DNA of 64,000 nt. It comes from Anaerolineales bacterium. GTDB taxonomy: Bacteria; Chloroflexota; Anaerolineae; Anaerolineales; UBA11579. The first letter of the stretch is position 1; the number at the start of each line of letters is the position of its first letter. The notes beneath the pieces were generated by a model that saw only the letters and a program-made list of their open reading frames with translations, searched no databases and had not been told where the DNA came from. A program made the translations under genes and the position numbers. The DNA lies in contig CP075367.1 in assembly GCA_019454165.1 (NCBI GenBank), forward strand, positions 193,971-257,970, written 5' to 3'. This document shows positions 7,828 to 16,571 of the stretch, piece by piece.

Positions 7828-7857
7828 CGCCTCTTGCATTAGAGGCGTTTTGTTTTT
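7828..7857 (+). terminator. Riboswitch-controlled terminator
   Basis: A 7-bp stem CGCCTCT/AGAGGCG with a 6-base loop is followed by TTTTGTTTTT. It stands 22 bases after the SAM-I aptamer and about 90 bases before metH. It is the expression platform: it forms when SAM is bound and is displaced by the antiterminator otherwise. Confidence 0.9.
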
Positions 7858-7861
7858 AACA

Positions 7862-7931
7862 CCAGTGAGCAGTACACAGTGATCTGTGAGCAGGAGACCC
7901 TGTTCACTGGTTCCCGATCACTGCTCACTGG
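7862..7931. repeat. AGTGAGCAG-type repeat cluster before metH
   Basis: A perfect 12-bp inverted repeat CCAGTGAGCAGT / ACTGCTCACTGG (7862-7873, 7920-7931) encloses further copies (TGTGAGCAGG, CCTGTTCACTGG). Closely similar strings flank the S23-like gene inside the pheST operon (16541-16571 and 17031-17061). Confidence 0.6.
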
Positions 7932-7949
7932 ACTTGGAGGTTTATTTTC

Positions 7950-10900
7950 TTGAGCACACACCGCACCTACACCCGCCGCGGCTTCCTGGATGCGCTCGCC
8001 AAGCGCGTTCTGGTCTACGACGGCGCCATGGGCACCAGCCTGCAAAAAATGAATCTAACCGCCGAGCACTATGGCGGTGAACAGTACAACGGCTGCCCCG
8101 ACTACCTCAACATCACCTACCCCGAGGCCCCGGCCGCGGTGCACCGCTCCTACCTGGAAGTCGGCGTGGATGTGGTGGAGACCAACACCTTCCGCAGCAA
8201 CCGCCTGACCCTGGGCGAGTACGGGCTGGGTGAGCGCACGATCGAGATCAACGTGGCCGCCGCCCAGCTGGCCCGCAAGCTGTGCGAAGAGTTCAGCACG
8301 CCGGAGCAGCCGCGCTTCGTAGCCGGCTCGATCGGCCCCAGCGGCAAGCTGCCCAGCGCCGACGACCCGACCCTGTCGGACATCACCTATGACCAGCTGG
8401 TCGAGCTGTTCCGCGAGCAGGCGGTGGGCCTGATCCAGGGCGGCGTGGATGTGCTGCTGATCGAAACCTCGCAGGACATCCTGGAGGTCAAGGCGGCCAT
8501 CAACGGCATCCAAAAAGCCTTCGAGGACACCGGCGAGGTGGTGCCGCTGCAGTGCCAGGTGACGCTCGACGTCACCGGGCGCATGCTGCTGGGCACCGAC
8601 ATTGCGGCGGCCCTGACCATCCTAGAGGGCATGCCGATCGACGTGATCGGCCTGAACTGCTCGACCGGGCCGGAGCACATGCGCCAGCCGGTCAGCTACC
8701 TGGGCGAGCACACCCACCTGCCCGTCTCAGCCATCCCCAACGCCGGCCTGCCGCTCAACGTGGACGGCGAGGCGGTCTACCCGCTCGAGCCGGCCCCGTA
8801 TGCGGAAGAGATGTTCGAGTTCGTGCACAAGCATCATGTCAGCGTGGTTGGCGGCTGTTGTGGCACCACGCCTGAGCACCTGAAGCAGCTCATCGAGAAG
8901 CTGAACCACCACCCCGCCCCGCCGCGCGCCGAGAAACCCCTGGCGCGTTTGTCGTCCTCGATGCAGGCCACCAGCATGGCCCAGGAGCCGCCGCCGCTGC
9001 TGATCGGCGAGCGCCTGAATGCGACCGGCAGCCGCCAGTTCAAGCGCCTGCTGATGAACGAAGATTTCGACGGCATCCTGGAGATGGCCCGCGAGCAGAT
9101 CGCCGGCGGCGCCCACACGCTCGACGTGAGCGTGGCGCTGACCGAGCGCCCCGACGAGGCCTATTTGATGGGCAAGGTGGTCAAGAAACTGGCCATGGGC
9201 ATCGAAGCCCCGCTGGTGATCGACTCGACCGAGCCGGACGTGATGGAAGTGGCGCTCAAGATCGCCCCCGGGCGCTGCCTGCTCAACTCAACCCATTTGG
9301 AAGCCGGGCGCCCCAAGATGGATCAGGTGCTGCGCCTGGCCCGCGAGCACAACGCGGCTGTGCTGATCCTGACCATCGACGAGAGCGGCATGGCCAAGAC
9401 GGCCGAGCGTAAGTTCGAGGTGGCCAAGCGCATCCACGACATTGCGGTGGACGAGTTCGGCTTCCGTTCCGAGGATCTGGTCTTCGACGTGCTCACCTTC
9501 CCGTTGAGCACCGGCCAGGAGGAGTTCGCCAACAGCGCAGTGGAGACGATCAACGCCATCCGCGAGATCAAACAGAAATTGCCCGGCTGCTTCACCTCGC
9601 TGGGTGTGAGCAACGTCAGCTTCGGCCTCAGCAAAGCGGCCCGCCCGGTGCTCAACAGCATGATGCTGCACTTCTGCGTGCAGGCCGGGCTGGATATGGC
9701 CATCGTGCACGCCAGCAAGGTCAAGCCGTACGCCGAGATCCCCGAAGACGAGCGCGTGCTGATGGAGGACCTGATCTTCAACAAGCGCCCGGATGCGCTG
9801 CAGAAGGTCATCGAGTTCTACGAGAACCGCGCCCCCAGCGAAGAGGAAGGCGCCGAAGACCCCACCGAGGGCATGACCTCGGAGGAGAAACTGCACTGGA
9901 GCATCCTGCACCGCCACAAGGAAGGCGTAGAGGATGCGATCGACGAGGTCATCGGGCGCAAGCAGCACGAGAGCGACCATGTGACCGCGGTCAATTTGCT
10001 CAACAACACCCTGCTGCCGGCGATGAAAGAGGTCGGCGACAAGTTTGGCGCGGGCGAACTGATCCTGCCGTTCGTGCTGCAGTCCGCCGAAGTAATGAAG
10101 AAGTCGGTCAACCACCTCGAGAACTATCTGGAGAAGGTGGAAGGCGTCAGCAAAGGCAAAGTGGTGCTCGCCACCGTGTACGGTGACGTGCACGACATCG
10201 GCAAGAACCTGACCAAGACGATCCTGGTCAACAATGGCTACGAGGTGTTCGACCTGGGCAAGCAGGTGCCGGCCGAGACCATCATCAGCAAGGCGCAGGA
10301 AGTGGGCGCCACGGCCATCGGCCTGAGCGCGCTGCTGGTCAGCACCAGCAAGCAGATGCCGCTGATCGTCAACGAGCTGCAGCGCCGCGGCCTCAAGTAC
10401 CCGGTGCTGGTGGGCGGCGCGGCGATCAACCGGCGCTTCGGCTGGCGCATCCTCTACACCGAGGGCGGCACGCCCTACCAGCCGGGCGTCTTCTACTGCC
10501 AGGACGCCTTCGAGGGTCTGGAGACGATGGACAAGTTGATCGACGAGCCCAAGCGCGCCGAGCTGATGGAAGACATCTTCACCAAAGCCGCCCGCGAGCT
10601 GGAGCGCGAGAGCAAGCCGCGCCAGGTGGCACGCGTCACCGGGCGCTCGGCCGTCGGGCCGGCCGCCAGGATCCCCACGCCGCCCAAATGGGGCGTGCAC
10701 GTGGTGAAGGAAATGCCGCTCGATCTGGTGTTCGAGTGCCTGTACAAGAATGAGCTGTATCGCCTATCGTGGGGCGCCAAGAACAAGCAGGGCGCCGAGT
10801 GGGCCCAGATCTCCAAGGAATTTGATGAGCGCCTGGTGCGCATGGAGCGGCATGCCAAGCAGACCGGCTGGCTGAAGCCGCAGGGCGTGTACGGCTACTG

Positions 10901-11471
10901 GCCGGCCCAGGCCCAGGGCGACGAGCTGCTGGTCTACGACCCGGCCAGCCTGGCATCCGGCAAGCCAACCGAGCTGACCCGCTTCGCCTTCCCGCGCCAG
11001 CCCAGCGGCGAGCTGCTGTGCCTGGCCGACTACTTCGCCACGGTGGAGAGCGGCATCATGGACGTGGTGGCGCTGCAAGTGGTGACGGTGGGCCAGCAGG
11101 CCACCGACGAGCTAGAGAAGCTGCAAGCGGCCGGCGACTATACCGAAGCCTATTTCATGCACGGCCTGGCGGTGCAAACCGCCGAGGCCACCGCCGAATT
11201 TTTGCACCGTCACATCAAACGCGAGCTGGGGCTGGAGCCCAAGCAGGGCAAGCGCTACTCGTGGGGTTATCCGGCCATCCCGGATGTGGATGACCATGCC
11301 AAGGTCTTCGAGCTGCTGCCGGCCGGCCGCGAGCTGGGCATGAACCTGACCGAGGGCTTCCAGCTGATGCCGGAGCAATCCACCGCGGCGATCATCCTGC
11401 ACCACCCCGAGGCCAAATACTATAGCGTGGGCGAGAGCCGCGTCGAGCAGCTGATGAAGGAACGCGGCTAG
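7950..11471 (+). CDS. metH: Cobalamin-dependent methionine synthase
   Basis: The enzyme transfers a methyl group from 5-methyltetrahydrofolate through cobalamin to homocysteine. All four modules are present in 1173 residues. The homocysteine domain (about 12-320) has zinc cysteines in GLNCSTGP and GGCCGTTPEH. The pterin domain spans about 350-620. The cap and B12 domain (about 650-870) has the base-off histidine motif DVHDIG near residue 748. The SAM-dependent reactivation domain (about 890-1170) has RYSWGYPA. The start is TTG with GGAGG nine bases upstream. It is first in an operon controlled by the SAM-I riboswitch. The stop is three bases before the transposase start. Confidence 0.97.
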   Translation: MSTHRTYTRRGFLDALAKRVLVYDGAMGTSLQKMNLTAEHYGGEQYNGCPDYLNITYPEAPAAVHRSYLEVGVDVVETNTFRSNRLTLGEYGLGERTIEINVAAAQLARKLCEEFSTPEQPRFVAGSIGPSGKLPSADDPTLSDITYDQLVELFREQAVGLIQGGVDVLLIETSQDILEVKAAINGIQKAFEDTGEVVPLQCQVTLDVTGRMLLGTDIAAALTILEGMPIDVIGLNCSTGPEHMRQPVSYLGEHTHLPVSAIPNAGLPLNVDGEAVYPLEPAPYAEEMFEFVHKHHVSVVGGCCGTTPEHLKQLIEKLNHHPAPPRAEKPLARLSSSMQATSMAQEPPPLLIGERLNATGSRQFKRLLMNEDFDGILEMAREQIAGGAHTLDVSVALTERPDEAYLMGKVVKKLAMGIEAPLVIDSTEPDVMEVALKIAPGRCLLNSTHLEAGRPKMDQVLRLAREHNAAVLILTIDESGMAKTAERKFEVAKRIHDIAVDEFGFRSEDLVFDVLTFPLSTGQEEFANSAVETINAIREIKQKLPGCFTSLGVSNVSFGLSKAARPVLNSMMLHFCVQAGLDMAIVHASKVKPYAEIPEDERVLMEDLIFNKRPDALQKVIEFYENRAPSEEEGAEDPTEGMTSEEKLHWSILHRHKEGVEDAIDEVIGRKQHESDHVTAVNLLNNTLLPAMKEVGDKFGAGELILPFVLQSAEVMKKSVNHLENYLEKVEGVSKGKVVLATVYGDVHDIGKNLTKTILVNNGYEVFDLGKQVPAETIISKAQEVGATAIGLSALLVSTSKQMPLIVNELQRRGLKYPVLVGGAAINRRFGWRILYTEGGTPYQPGVFYCQDAFEGLETMDKLIDEPKRAELMEDIFTKAARELERESKPRQVARVTGRSAVGPAARIPTPPKWGVHVVKEMPLDLVFECLYKNELYRLSWGAKNKQGAEWAQISKEFDERLVRMERHAKQTGWLKPQGVYGYWPAQAQGDELLVYDPASLASGKPTELTRFAFPRQPSGELLCLADYFATVESGIMDVVALQVVTVGQQATDELEKLQAAGDYTEAYFMHGLAVQTAEATAEFLHRHIKRELGLEPKQGKRYSWGYPAIPDVDDHAKVFELLPAGRELGMNLTEGFQLMPEQSTAAIILHHPEAKYYSVGESRVEQLMKERG

Positions 11472-11474
11472 CGG

Positions 11475-12011
11475 ATGGCCAACCCTAAAGCCATCGCGCG
11501 GCGCAAGCCACAACGCCTGGCTCACTATGACTATACGAGTGCAGGAGCGTACTTCATTACCATCTGCACCAACGACAGACAGCACTTGCTGGGAAGCGTC
11601 ATTGCAGAAGAAGTTCAACTAACCCCGGCTGGGGAGATCGCAAAACGCACATGGCTTGACTTGCCTCAGCACTATTCACTGATCAAGCTTGACGAGTTCA
11701 TTGTGATGCCCAACCATGTACACGGCATCCTTTGGCTGATTGAAAAGACATCTCAATTGGAAGCCGTAGGGGAGGGTCTAAGACCCTCCCCTACAAACGC
11801 CCAACGGCGGCAACCCGGCCTGACCGAGCTGATACGCGCCTTCAAGTCTTTCTCTGCTCGTGAGATCAACAAGCTTCGCAAAACGACTGGTTCGGTTTGG
11901 CAGCGTGGCTTTTACGAGCATATTGTCCGCAATGACAATGACCTATACCAGCACCGTGCCTATATCCAAAACAATCCTCTGAAGTGGACCATCGACGAGT
12001 ATTACTCATGA
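11475..12011 (+). CDS. REP-associated tyrosine transposase (RAYT, IS200-like Y1 family)
   Basis: This 178-residue single-domain HUH enzyme is related to IS200/IS605 TnpA and acts on REP hairpins. The HUH pair is His81 and His83 in MPNHVHGI. The nucleophile is probably Tyr147 in FYEHIVRN, followed by the family's helical YIQNNP end. It sits precisely between two methionine genes: 3 bases after the metH stop, and its TGA overlaps the next ATG (ATGA). It therefore behaves like an operon member rather than an insertion with its own ends. Residues 98-107 are encoded by a perfect 14-bp-arm palindrome, itself REP-like. No terminal inverted repeats or target duplication are seen. Confidence 0.9.
   Translation: MANPKAIARRKPQRLAHYDYTSAGAYFITICTNDRQHLLGSVIAEEVQLTPAGEIAKRTWLDLPQHYSLIKLDEFIVMPNHVHGILWLIEKTSQLEAVGEGLRPSPTNAQRRQPGLTELIRAFKSFSAREINKLRKTTGSVWQRGFYEHIVRNDNDLYQHRAYIQNNPLKWTIDEYYS
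11766..11794. repeat. Perfect REP-like palindrome inside the RAYT gene
   Basis: The arms GTAGGGGAGGGTCT and AGACCCTCCCCTAC (14 bp each) are separated by one base. The palindrome is in frame and encodes VGEGLRPSPT. Palindromes of this type are what RAYT enzymes recognise, so the gene carries a likely copy of its own substrate within a variable loop between the HUH motif and the tyrosine helix. Confidence 0.85.
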
Positions 12012-13879
12012 GTAACTTTATTGATACCCTCAAAAACACTGGCACACCCCTGCTGGCCGACGGCGCCATGGGCACCGTGCTGCACGAGCGCGGCGTGGCC
12101 TTTGCGCGCAGCTTTGATGAGCTCAACCTGATCGACCCGCAGTTGGTGACCAGCATCCACGCCGAATACATCACCGCCGGGGCCGAGATCGTGATGACCA
12201 ACACCTTCGGCGCCAACCGCTACCGCCTGGCCGAGCACGGCCTCGAAGAGCAGGTGGCCGAGATCAACCAGCGCGGCGTGGAGCTGGCGCGGGCCGCCGC
12301 GCAAGCGGCCAGCCGCCGGGTGTGGGTGGCGGGCGATATTGGCCCGCTGGGCGTGCGCCTGGCGCCCTTCGGGCGCGTGCAGCCCGAGGAAGCCCGCGCC
12401 GCCTTCGAAGAGCAGGTGCGCGGCCTGCTGCTGGGCGCGCCTGACCTGCTGATCATCGAAACGATTACCGATCTGTACGAGCTGCGTGAAGCCGTGCAAG
12501 CCGCCAAAACACTGACCGAGCTGCCCATCCTGGCCTCGATGACCTTTACGCGGGATGACCGCACTTTGCTGGGCGACACGCCCAGCAAAGTGGCGACCAA
12601 GATCCACGAAGCTGGCGCCGACATCATCGGCATCAACTGCTCCGGCGGGCCGGCCCAACTGCTGCGCATCCTCAAGCAGATGCGCGAGGCGGTGCCGGGT
12701 GCAAAATTCTCGGTGATGCCGAATGCCGGCTGGCCTGAGCAGGCCGCCGGGCGCATTCTGTACCCGGCCGGACCGGACTACTTCGGCCAGTATGCCCAGG
12801 CGTTTGCACGGGCAGGCGCCAGCATCGTCGGCGGCTGCTGCGGCAGCACGCCGGCCCACATCCGCGCCATGCGCGCCGCGCTGGACGACCCAACATCGGT
12901 CGAGCCGCTGGACAACGGCTCGATGCGCATCATCGAGCGCACCGAGCAGGTCATCGGCACGGACAAGGGTTCCGAGCTGGTCGAGAAATTCCAAAAGGGT
13001 CGCTTCGTCGTAGCGGTGGAGATGGACCCGCCGCGCGGCCTCTCCACCAGCAAGCTGCGCCTCGGCGCCAGCTTGCTGCAGGAAGCCGGCGCAGACGTCA
13101 TCAATGTGGCCGACAGCCCGATGGCGCGCATGCGCATGAGCCCGTGGGCGGTGTGTGACATCATCCAGCGTGAGGTGCAGATCGACACTACGCTGCACTT
13201 CCCCACCCGCGGCCGCAACCTGCTGCGCGTGCAGGGCGACCTGCTGGCCGCCCATGCGCTCGGCATCCGCAATGTGTTCGTGGTCATGGGCGACCCCACC
13301 GCGATCGGCGACTATCCGGATGCGATGGATAATTACGATCTGGCGCCCACCGGCCTGATCAAGCTCATCAAGCGCGGCTTCAACTCCGGCGTAGACCATG
13401 CCGGGGCGGAGATCGGCCAGCCCACCTCGTTCTTCGTGGGCGCGGCGCTCAACCTGGCCCCGCCTGACCCGGAGCGCGAGATCAAGCTGCTCAAACGCAA
13501 GCTCGCCAACGGGGCTGACTTCTTCTTGACCCAGCCGGTCTACGAGCCCGCCAAAGCGCGTGCCTTCCTGCAGCGCCTGGCTGACAGCGGCAACGCGCTG
13601 CAGAAGCCGGTGCTGGTGGGCGTATTGCCGCTGTTCAGCGTGCGCCACAGCACCTTTCTGAACAATGAGGTGCCGGGCATCTCGATCCCCGAGAGCATCC
13701 ACGCCCGCATGGAGGGCGCCGGCAGCAAAGAGCAGACCGCGGCCGAGGGCATCAGGATCGCCGCCGAGATCATTGAAGAGCTGCGCGAATGGGGCCAGGG
13801 CGTGTACCTGATGCCGCCCTTCAGCCGTTACGACCTGGCGGCCCAACTGATCGACACGATCCGCGCCAGCGACCGCTAG
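12008..13879 (+). CDS. Bifunctional homocysteine S-methyltransferase / methylenetetrahydrofolate reductase
   Basis: This two-domain fusion of 623 residues is like the YitJ type. The N-terminal half (about 5-295) is a homocysteine S-methyltransferase domain with zinc cysteines in GINCSGGP and GGCCGSTPAH. The C-terminal half (about 335-615) is a MetF-type barrel that reduces 5,10-methylene- to 5-methyltetrahydrofolate with FAD. It would supply the methyl donor for MetH and may methylate homocysteine itself. The ATG overlaps the transposase stop by four bases, which suggests coupled translation. An upstream in-frame start at 11984 lies inside the transposase gene and is less likely. It is the last gene of the SAM-controlled operon. 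Confidence 0.93.
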   Translation: MSNFIDTLKNTGTPLLADGAMGTVLHERGVAFARSFDELNLIDPQLVTSIHAEYITAGAEIVMTNTFGANRYRLAEHGLEEQVAEINQRGVELARAAAQAASRRVWVAGDIGPLGVRLAPFGRVQPEEARAAFEEQVRGLLLGAPDLLIIETITDLYELREAVQAAKTLTELPILASMTFTRDDRTLLGDTPSKVATKIHEAGADIIGINCSGGPAQLLRILKQMREAVPGAKFSVMPNAGWPEQAAGRILYPAGPDYFGQYAQAFARAGASIVGGCCGSTPAHIRAMRAALDDPTSVEPLDNGSMRIIERTEQVIGTDKGSELVEKFQKGRFVVAVEMDPPRGLSTSKLRLGASLLQEAGADVINVADSPMARMRMSPWAVCDIIQREVQIDTTLHFPTRGRNLLRVQGDLLAAHALGIRNVFVVMGDPTAIGDYPDAMDNYDLAPTGLIKLIKRGFNSGVDHAGAEIGQPTSFFVGAALNLAPPDPEREIKLLKRKLANGADFFLTQPVYEPAKARAFLQRLADSGNALQKPVLVGVLPLFSVRHSTFLNNEVPGISIPESIHARMEGAGSKEQTAAEGIRIAAEIIEELREWGQGVYLMPPFSRYDLAAQLIDTIRASDR

Positions 13880-13901
13880 CTGGCCTGCGCTGTCAAGGCA
13901 T

Positions 13902-13937
13902 TAAAAAAACAGAGAGCGGCCTGGGGCCGCTCTCTGT
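13902..13937 (-). terminator. Terminator of the pheST operon (minus strand)
   Basis: A 13-bp perfect stem ACAGAGAGCGGCC / GGCCGCTCTCTGT with a 3-base loop has seven A on the left side, which read as a T run on the minus strand. It therefore fits termination of pheT transcription. On the plus strand there is no T run, so it is at best a weak stop for the methionine operon. Confidence 0.8.
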
Positions 13938-14000
13938 AAAGTTGTTACTTATAAGTTTTAACCCCCACCCACTTAGAAACATTACTTCTAATCTGAGCTG

Positions 14001-16529
14001 TTAGGCGCGCAGTTGCGCGCCTAGCTCTTGCGTTACGCGGCGCACGATGCGCTCGCGCAGTTTGGCTACCTCATCATCGGTCAGGGTGCGCTCCGGATGC
14101 TGGTAGGTGAGCTGGTAGGCCAGGCTCTTCTTGCCCGCGCCGATCTTGTCGCCGCGGAACACATCGAACAGGGAGACGCCGGCCAGCAGGTTGCCGCCGG
14201 TCTGGGCGATCATCGCTTCCACCTGGCCGGCGGGCAGGCTCTCGTCCACCACCAGGGCCAGATCCTCGATCACCGGCGGGTATTGCGGCACCGGCCGCGA
14301 GTCGAAGCGCTCTGGCGCCAGCTCGCCCAGCACTTCCAGGTTGAGGGTGATGGCCTGCAGGGTATGCGCGCCCAGATCGTACTGGCCTTGCACCTGCGGG
14401 TGCAGCTCGCCGAAGACGGCCAGCTGGCGCTCGCCGGCCAGCACGCGGGCGCACTTGCCCGGGTGGAAGCTGGGGTGCGTGCCCGGCTCATAGCTTAGGT
14501 CGTGCAGGCCGAGGCCGGCCAACAGCTCGGCCAGCACGCCTTTGGCGGCGTAGAAGTCGTAGGCGGCGCTATCGGCAGCATGCCAGCCGGCCGGCTGCTG
14601 CTGCCCGCCCAGCACCACGACCAGGCGGGACAGCTCATCGGGCAAGGTTTCCTCGGAGGCATGGAAGACCGGCCCGATCTCGAACAGGGCGATGCGCTGG
14701 CGCAGGCGCGCATTGCGCTCGGCGATCTCGAGCACCGAAGCCAGTAGGCTCTTGCGCAGCACCGTGCGCTCCTGCGAGATGACGTTGGCCAGCTTCACAT
14801 ATGGCTTGTCATCCGGCGGGGTGCCGGGCGGCAGGCGGCGGGCTTCTTCTTCCGGCGTAGTGAGCCGATAGGTCATCACTTCCTGGATGCCCATGCGCGC
14901 CAGGGCGTCCTTGACGCGCTCCTCGAGCTCAAGCTCCGGGTTGCCGTGCTGCGGGGGTAGCGGGTCGCCGATGCGCGTAGCCGGAATGTTGTCGTAGCCG
15001 TAGATGCGGGCGATCTCTTCCATCAAGTCCGCCTTGCCGACCACGCCGGTTTCGATATCCAGGCGGTGGTCCGGCACGGTGACCGAAAGCCCGTCGCCCT
15101 CCGCCGTCACCTCGAAGCCGAGACTGGCCAGGATGCCAGTCATCTGCTCATTGGTGAGGGTAACGCCCAGCCAACGCTTAGCGTCGGCCGGGCTGATGTG
15201 CACCTGCACCACCGCGGCCGGCCTGGGGTATTCGTCCACCAGGCCGGCATCCACAACCCCGCCAGCCCACTGGCGCATCAGCTCCAGGCCGCGGCTGACG
15301 CCGCGCGGCGCCATGGCCGGGTGCACACCGCGCGAGAAGCGATAGGCCGCTTCGGACGACATGCGCTGGGCGACCAGCGTTTTGCGGACATTGATGAAGT
15401 TCCACGACGCGCCTTCGAGCAGCACGTTGCGAGTGGCCTCGGTGACCTCGGACTCCAGGCCGCCCATGATGCCGCCGATGGACAGCGAGCCGGCGGTGTC
15501 GCACACCAGCACGGTGAAGTCATCCAGCTTGCGCTCGACATCGTCCAGCGTGGTGAGCGTCTCGCCCGGCTTGGCCGGGCGAGTGATGATGGTCGGCGGC
15601 TTGCCGCCGGCGCGCTGCACCAGCACATCGTAGTCGAAGGCGTGCAGCGGCTCGCCAAGCTCGAGCATGGCGTAGTTGGTGGCGTCCACAATGTTGTTGA
15701 TGGGGCGCATGCCCGCCAGGCGCAGGCGCTGCTGCACCCAGGCCGGGCTGGGCTTGATCTCGACGTTGCGGATCAGGCCGAGTACAAAGCGCGGGTTGAG
15801 CTCGCTGTCCTTGATATCCAGCTTGACCGCCCCATCGATCTTGGGGCCGGCAGCCTGCACTTCGGTGGGCATGGGTTTGAGGGCGCGGCCGGTGAGGGCC
15901 GCGATCTCACGCGCCACGCCGTAGATATTGGCATCGCGGGCGATATTGGGCGTGATGGCGATGGTCAGCACCGCATCGCCGAGCACATCGGCCAGCGGCG
16001 TGCCGGCAACGGTCTCAGCGGGCAGGAACAGGATGCCCTCGTGCTCCTCCGAGATGCCAAGCTCCTTCTCGGAACAGACCATCGAGTACGAGTCGACTCC
16101 GCGGATCTTGGTGCGCTTCAGCACCGTCTTGTGCATGCCTTCCTGGTGGCCGTCGTAGATCTCGGCGCCTTCTTTGGCATAGGCCACCTTCAGCGGCGGC
16201 TTGAGCTCACCCTGGCCGCGGTACTCGAACAGGTTGGGCGCGCCGGTGAGCACGGTGTGCTCCTGTTGGCCGTCGAAGAGGCGGCACAGCACTAGCCGGT
16301 CGGCATTCGGGTGTGGGCCAACTTCGCGGATCTCGGCCACCACGAGCTTGTCGGGATCCCAGGAGAGGCCGCTGACCTTGGTCTGCTGCAGGCCGGCCGG
16401 CATGGGCAGGCCGATGTAGTGGATCTCTTCGACCTCGAGACCGGCGACGGTGAGGGTATGGGCCAGTTCCTCGAGGTTGATGCCCTCGAGGTCAACAAAG
16501 TCTTTGAGCCAGGAAAGTGGCGTTTTCAT
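14001..16529 (-). CDS. pheT: Phenylalanine-tRNA ligase beta subunit
   Basis: This is the large subunit of the heterotetrameric enzyme that charges tRNA-Phe; it binds tRNA and edits mischarged Tyr. The 842 residues have the standard order: an EMAP-like tRNA-binding domain (about 40-150), B1/B5 and B3/B4 editing parts, the catalytic-like core, and a C-terminal FDX-ACB anticodon-binding domain (about 745-840). I chose the ATG at 16529 because it gives the conserved start MKTPLSWLKDFV and has GGAG five bases upstream. An in-frame extension to 16598 runs into the S23-like gene. It belongs to the T-box-controlled pheS operon but is separated from pheS by an inserted gene. Confidence 0.96.
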   Translation of the reverse strand: MKTPLSWLKDFVDLEGINLEELAHTLTVAGLEVEEIHYIGLPMPAGLQQTKVSGLSWDPDKLVVAEIREVGPHPNADRLVLCRLFDGQQEHTVLTGAPNLFEYRGQGELKPPLKVAYAKEGAEIYDGHQEGMHKTVLKRTKIRGVDSYSMVCSEKELGISEEHEGILFLPAETVAGTPLADVLGDAVLTIAITPNIARDANIYGVAREIAALTGRALKPMPTEVQAAGPKIDGAVKLDIKDSELNPRFVLGLIRNVEIKPSPAWVQQRLRLAGMRPINNIVDATNYAMLELGEPLHAFDYDVLVQRAGGKPPTIITRPAKPGETLTTLDDVERKLDDFTVLVCDTAGSLSIGGIMGGLESEVTEATRNVLLEGASWNFINVRKTLVAQRMSSEAAYRFSRGVHPAMAPRGVSRGLELMRQWAGGVVDAGLVDEYPRPAAVVQVHISPADAKRWLGVTLTNEQMTGILASLGFEVTAEGDGLSVTVPDHRLDIETGVVGKADLMEEIARIYGYDNIPATRIGDPLPPQHGNPELELEERVKDALARMGIQEVMTYRLTTPEEEARRLPPGTPPDDKPYVKLANVISQERTVLRKSLLASVLEIAERNARLRQRIALFEIGPVFHASEETLPDELSRLVVVLGGQQQPAGWHAADSAAYDFYAAKGVLAELLAGLGLHDLSYEPGTHPSFHPGKCARVLAGERQLAVFGELHPQVQGQYDLGAHTLQAITLNLEVLGELAPERFDSRPVPQYPPVIEDLALVVDESLPAGQVEAMIAQTGGNLLAGVSLFDVFRGDKIGAGKKSLAYQLTYQHPERTLTDDEVAKLRERIVRRVTQELGAQLRA

Positions 16530-16540
16530 AAAGTCTCCAA

Positions 16541-16571
16541 AAGTGATTAGTGAGCAGGGATCAGGGAGCAG
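16541..16571. repeat. AGTGAGCAG repeats downstream of the S23-like gene
   Basis: AGTGATTAGTGAGCAGGG and TCAGGGAGCAGG lie just before the pheT start and reach the stop codon of the inserted gene. Together with inverted copies at 17031-17061 they bracket that gene. Confidence 0.5.

Noticed and set aside
11475..12011. A complete insertion sequence around the transposase gene
   Set aside because: No terminal repeats, no target duplication and no accessory gene; both edges are the neighbouring methionine genes.
12002..13846. A 614-residue minus-strand frame opposite the methyltransferase/MTHFR gene
   Set aside because: It is a shadow of the real gene: composition is Ala/Gly/Arg/His-rich with no domain.
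15066..16295. A 409-residue plus-strand frame opposite pheT
   Set aside because: It is antisense to an essential, fully conserved enzyme and has no family signature.
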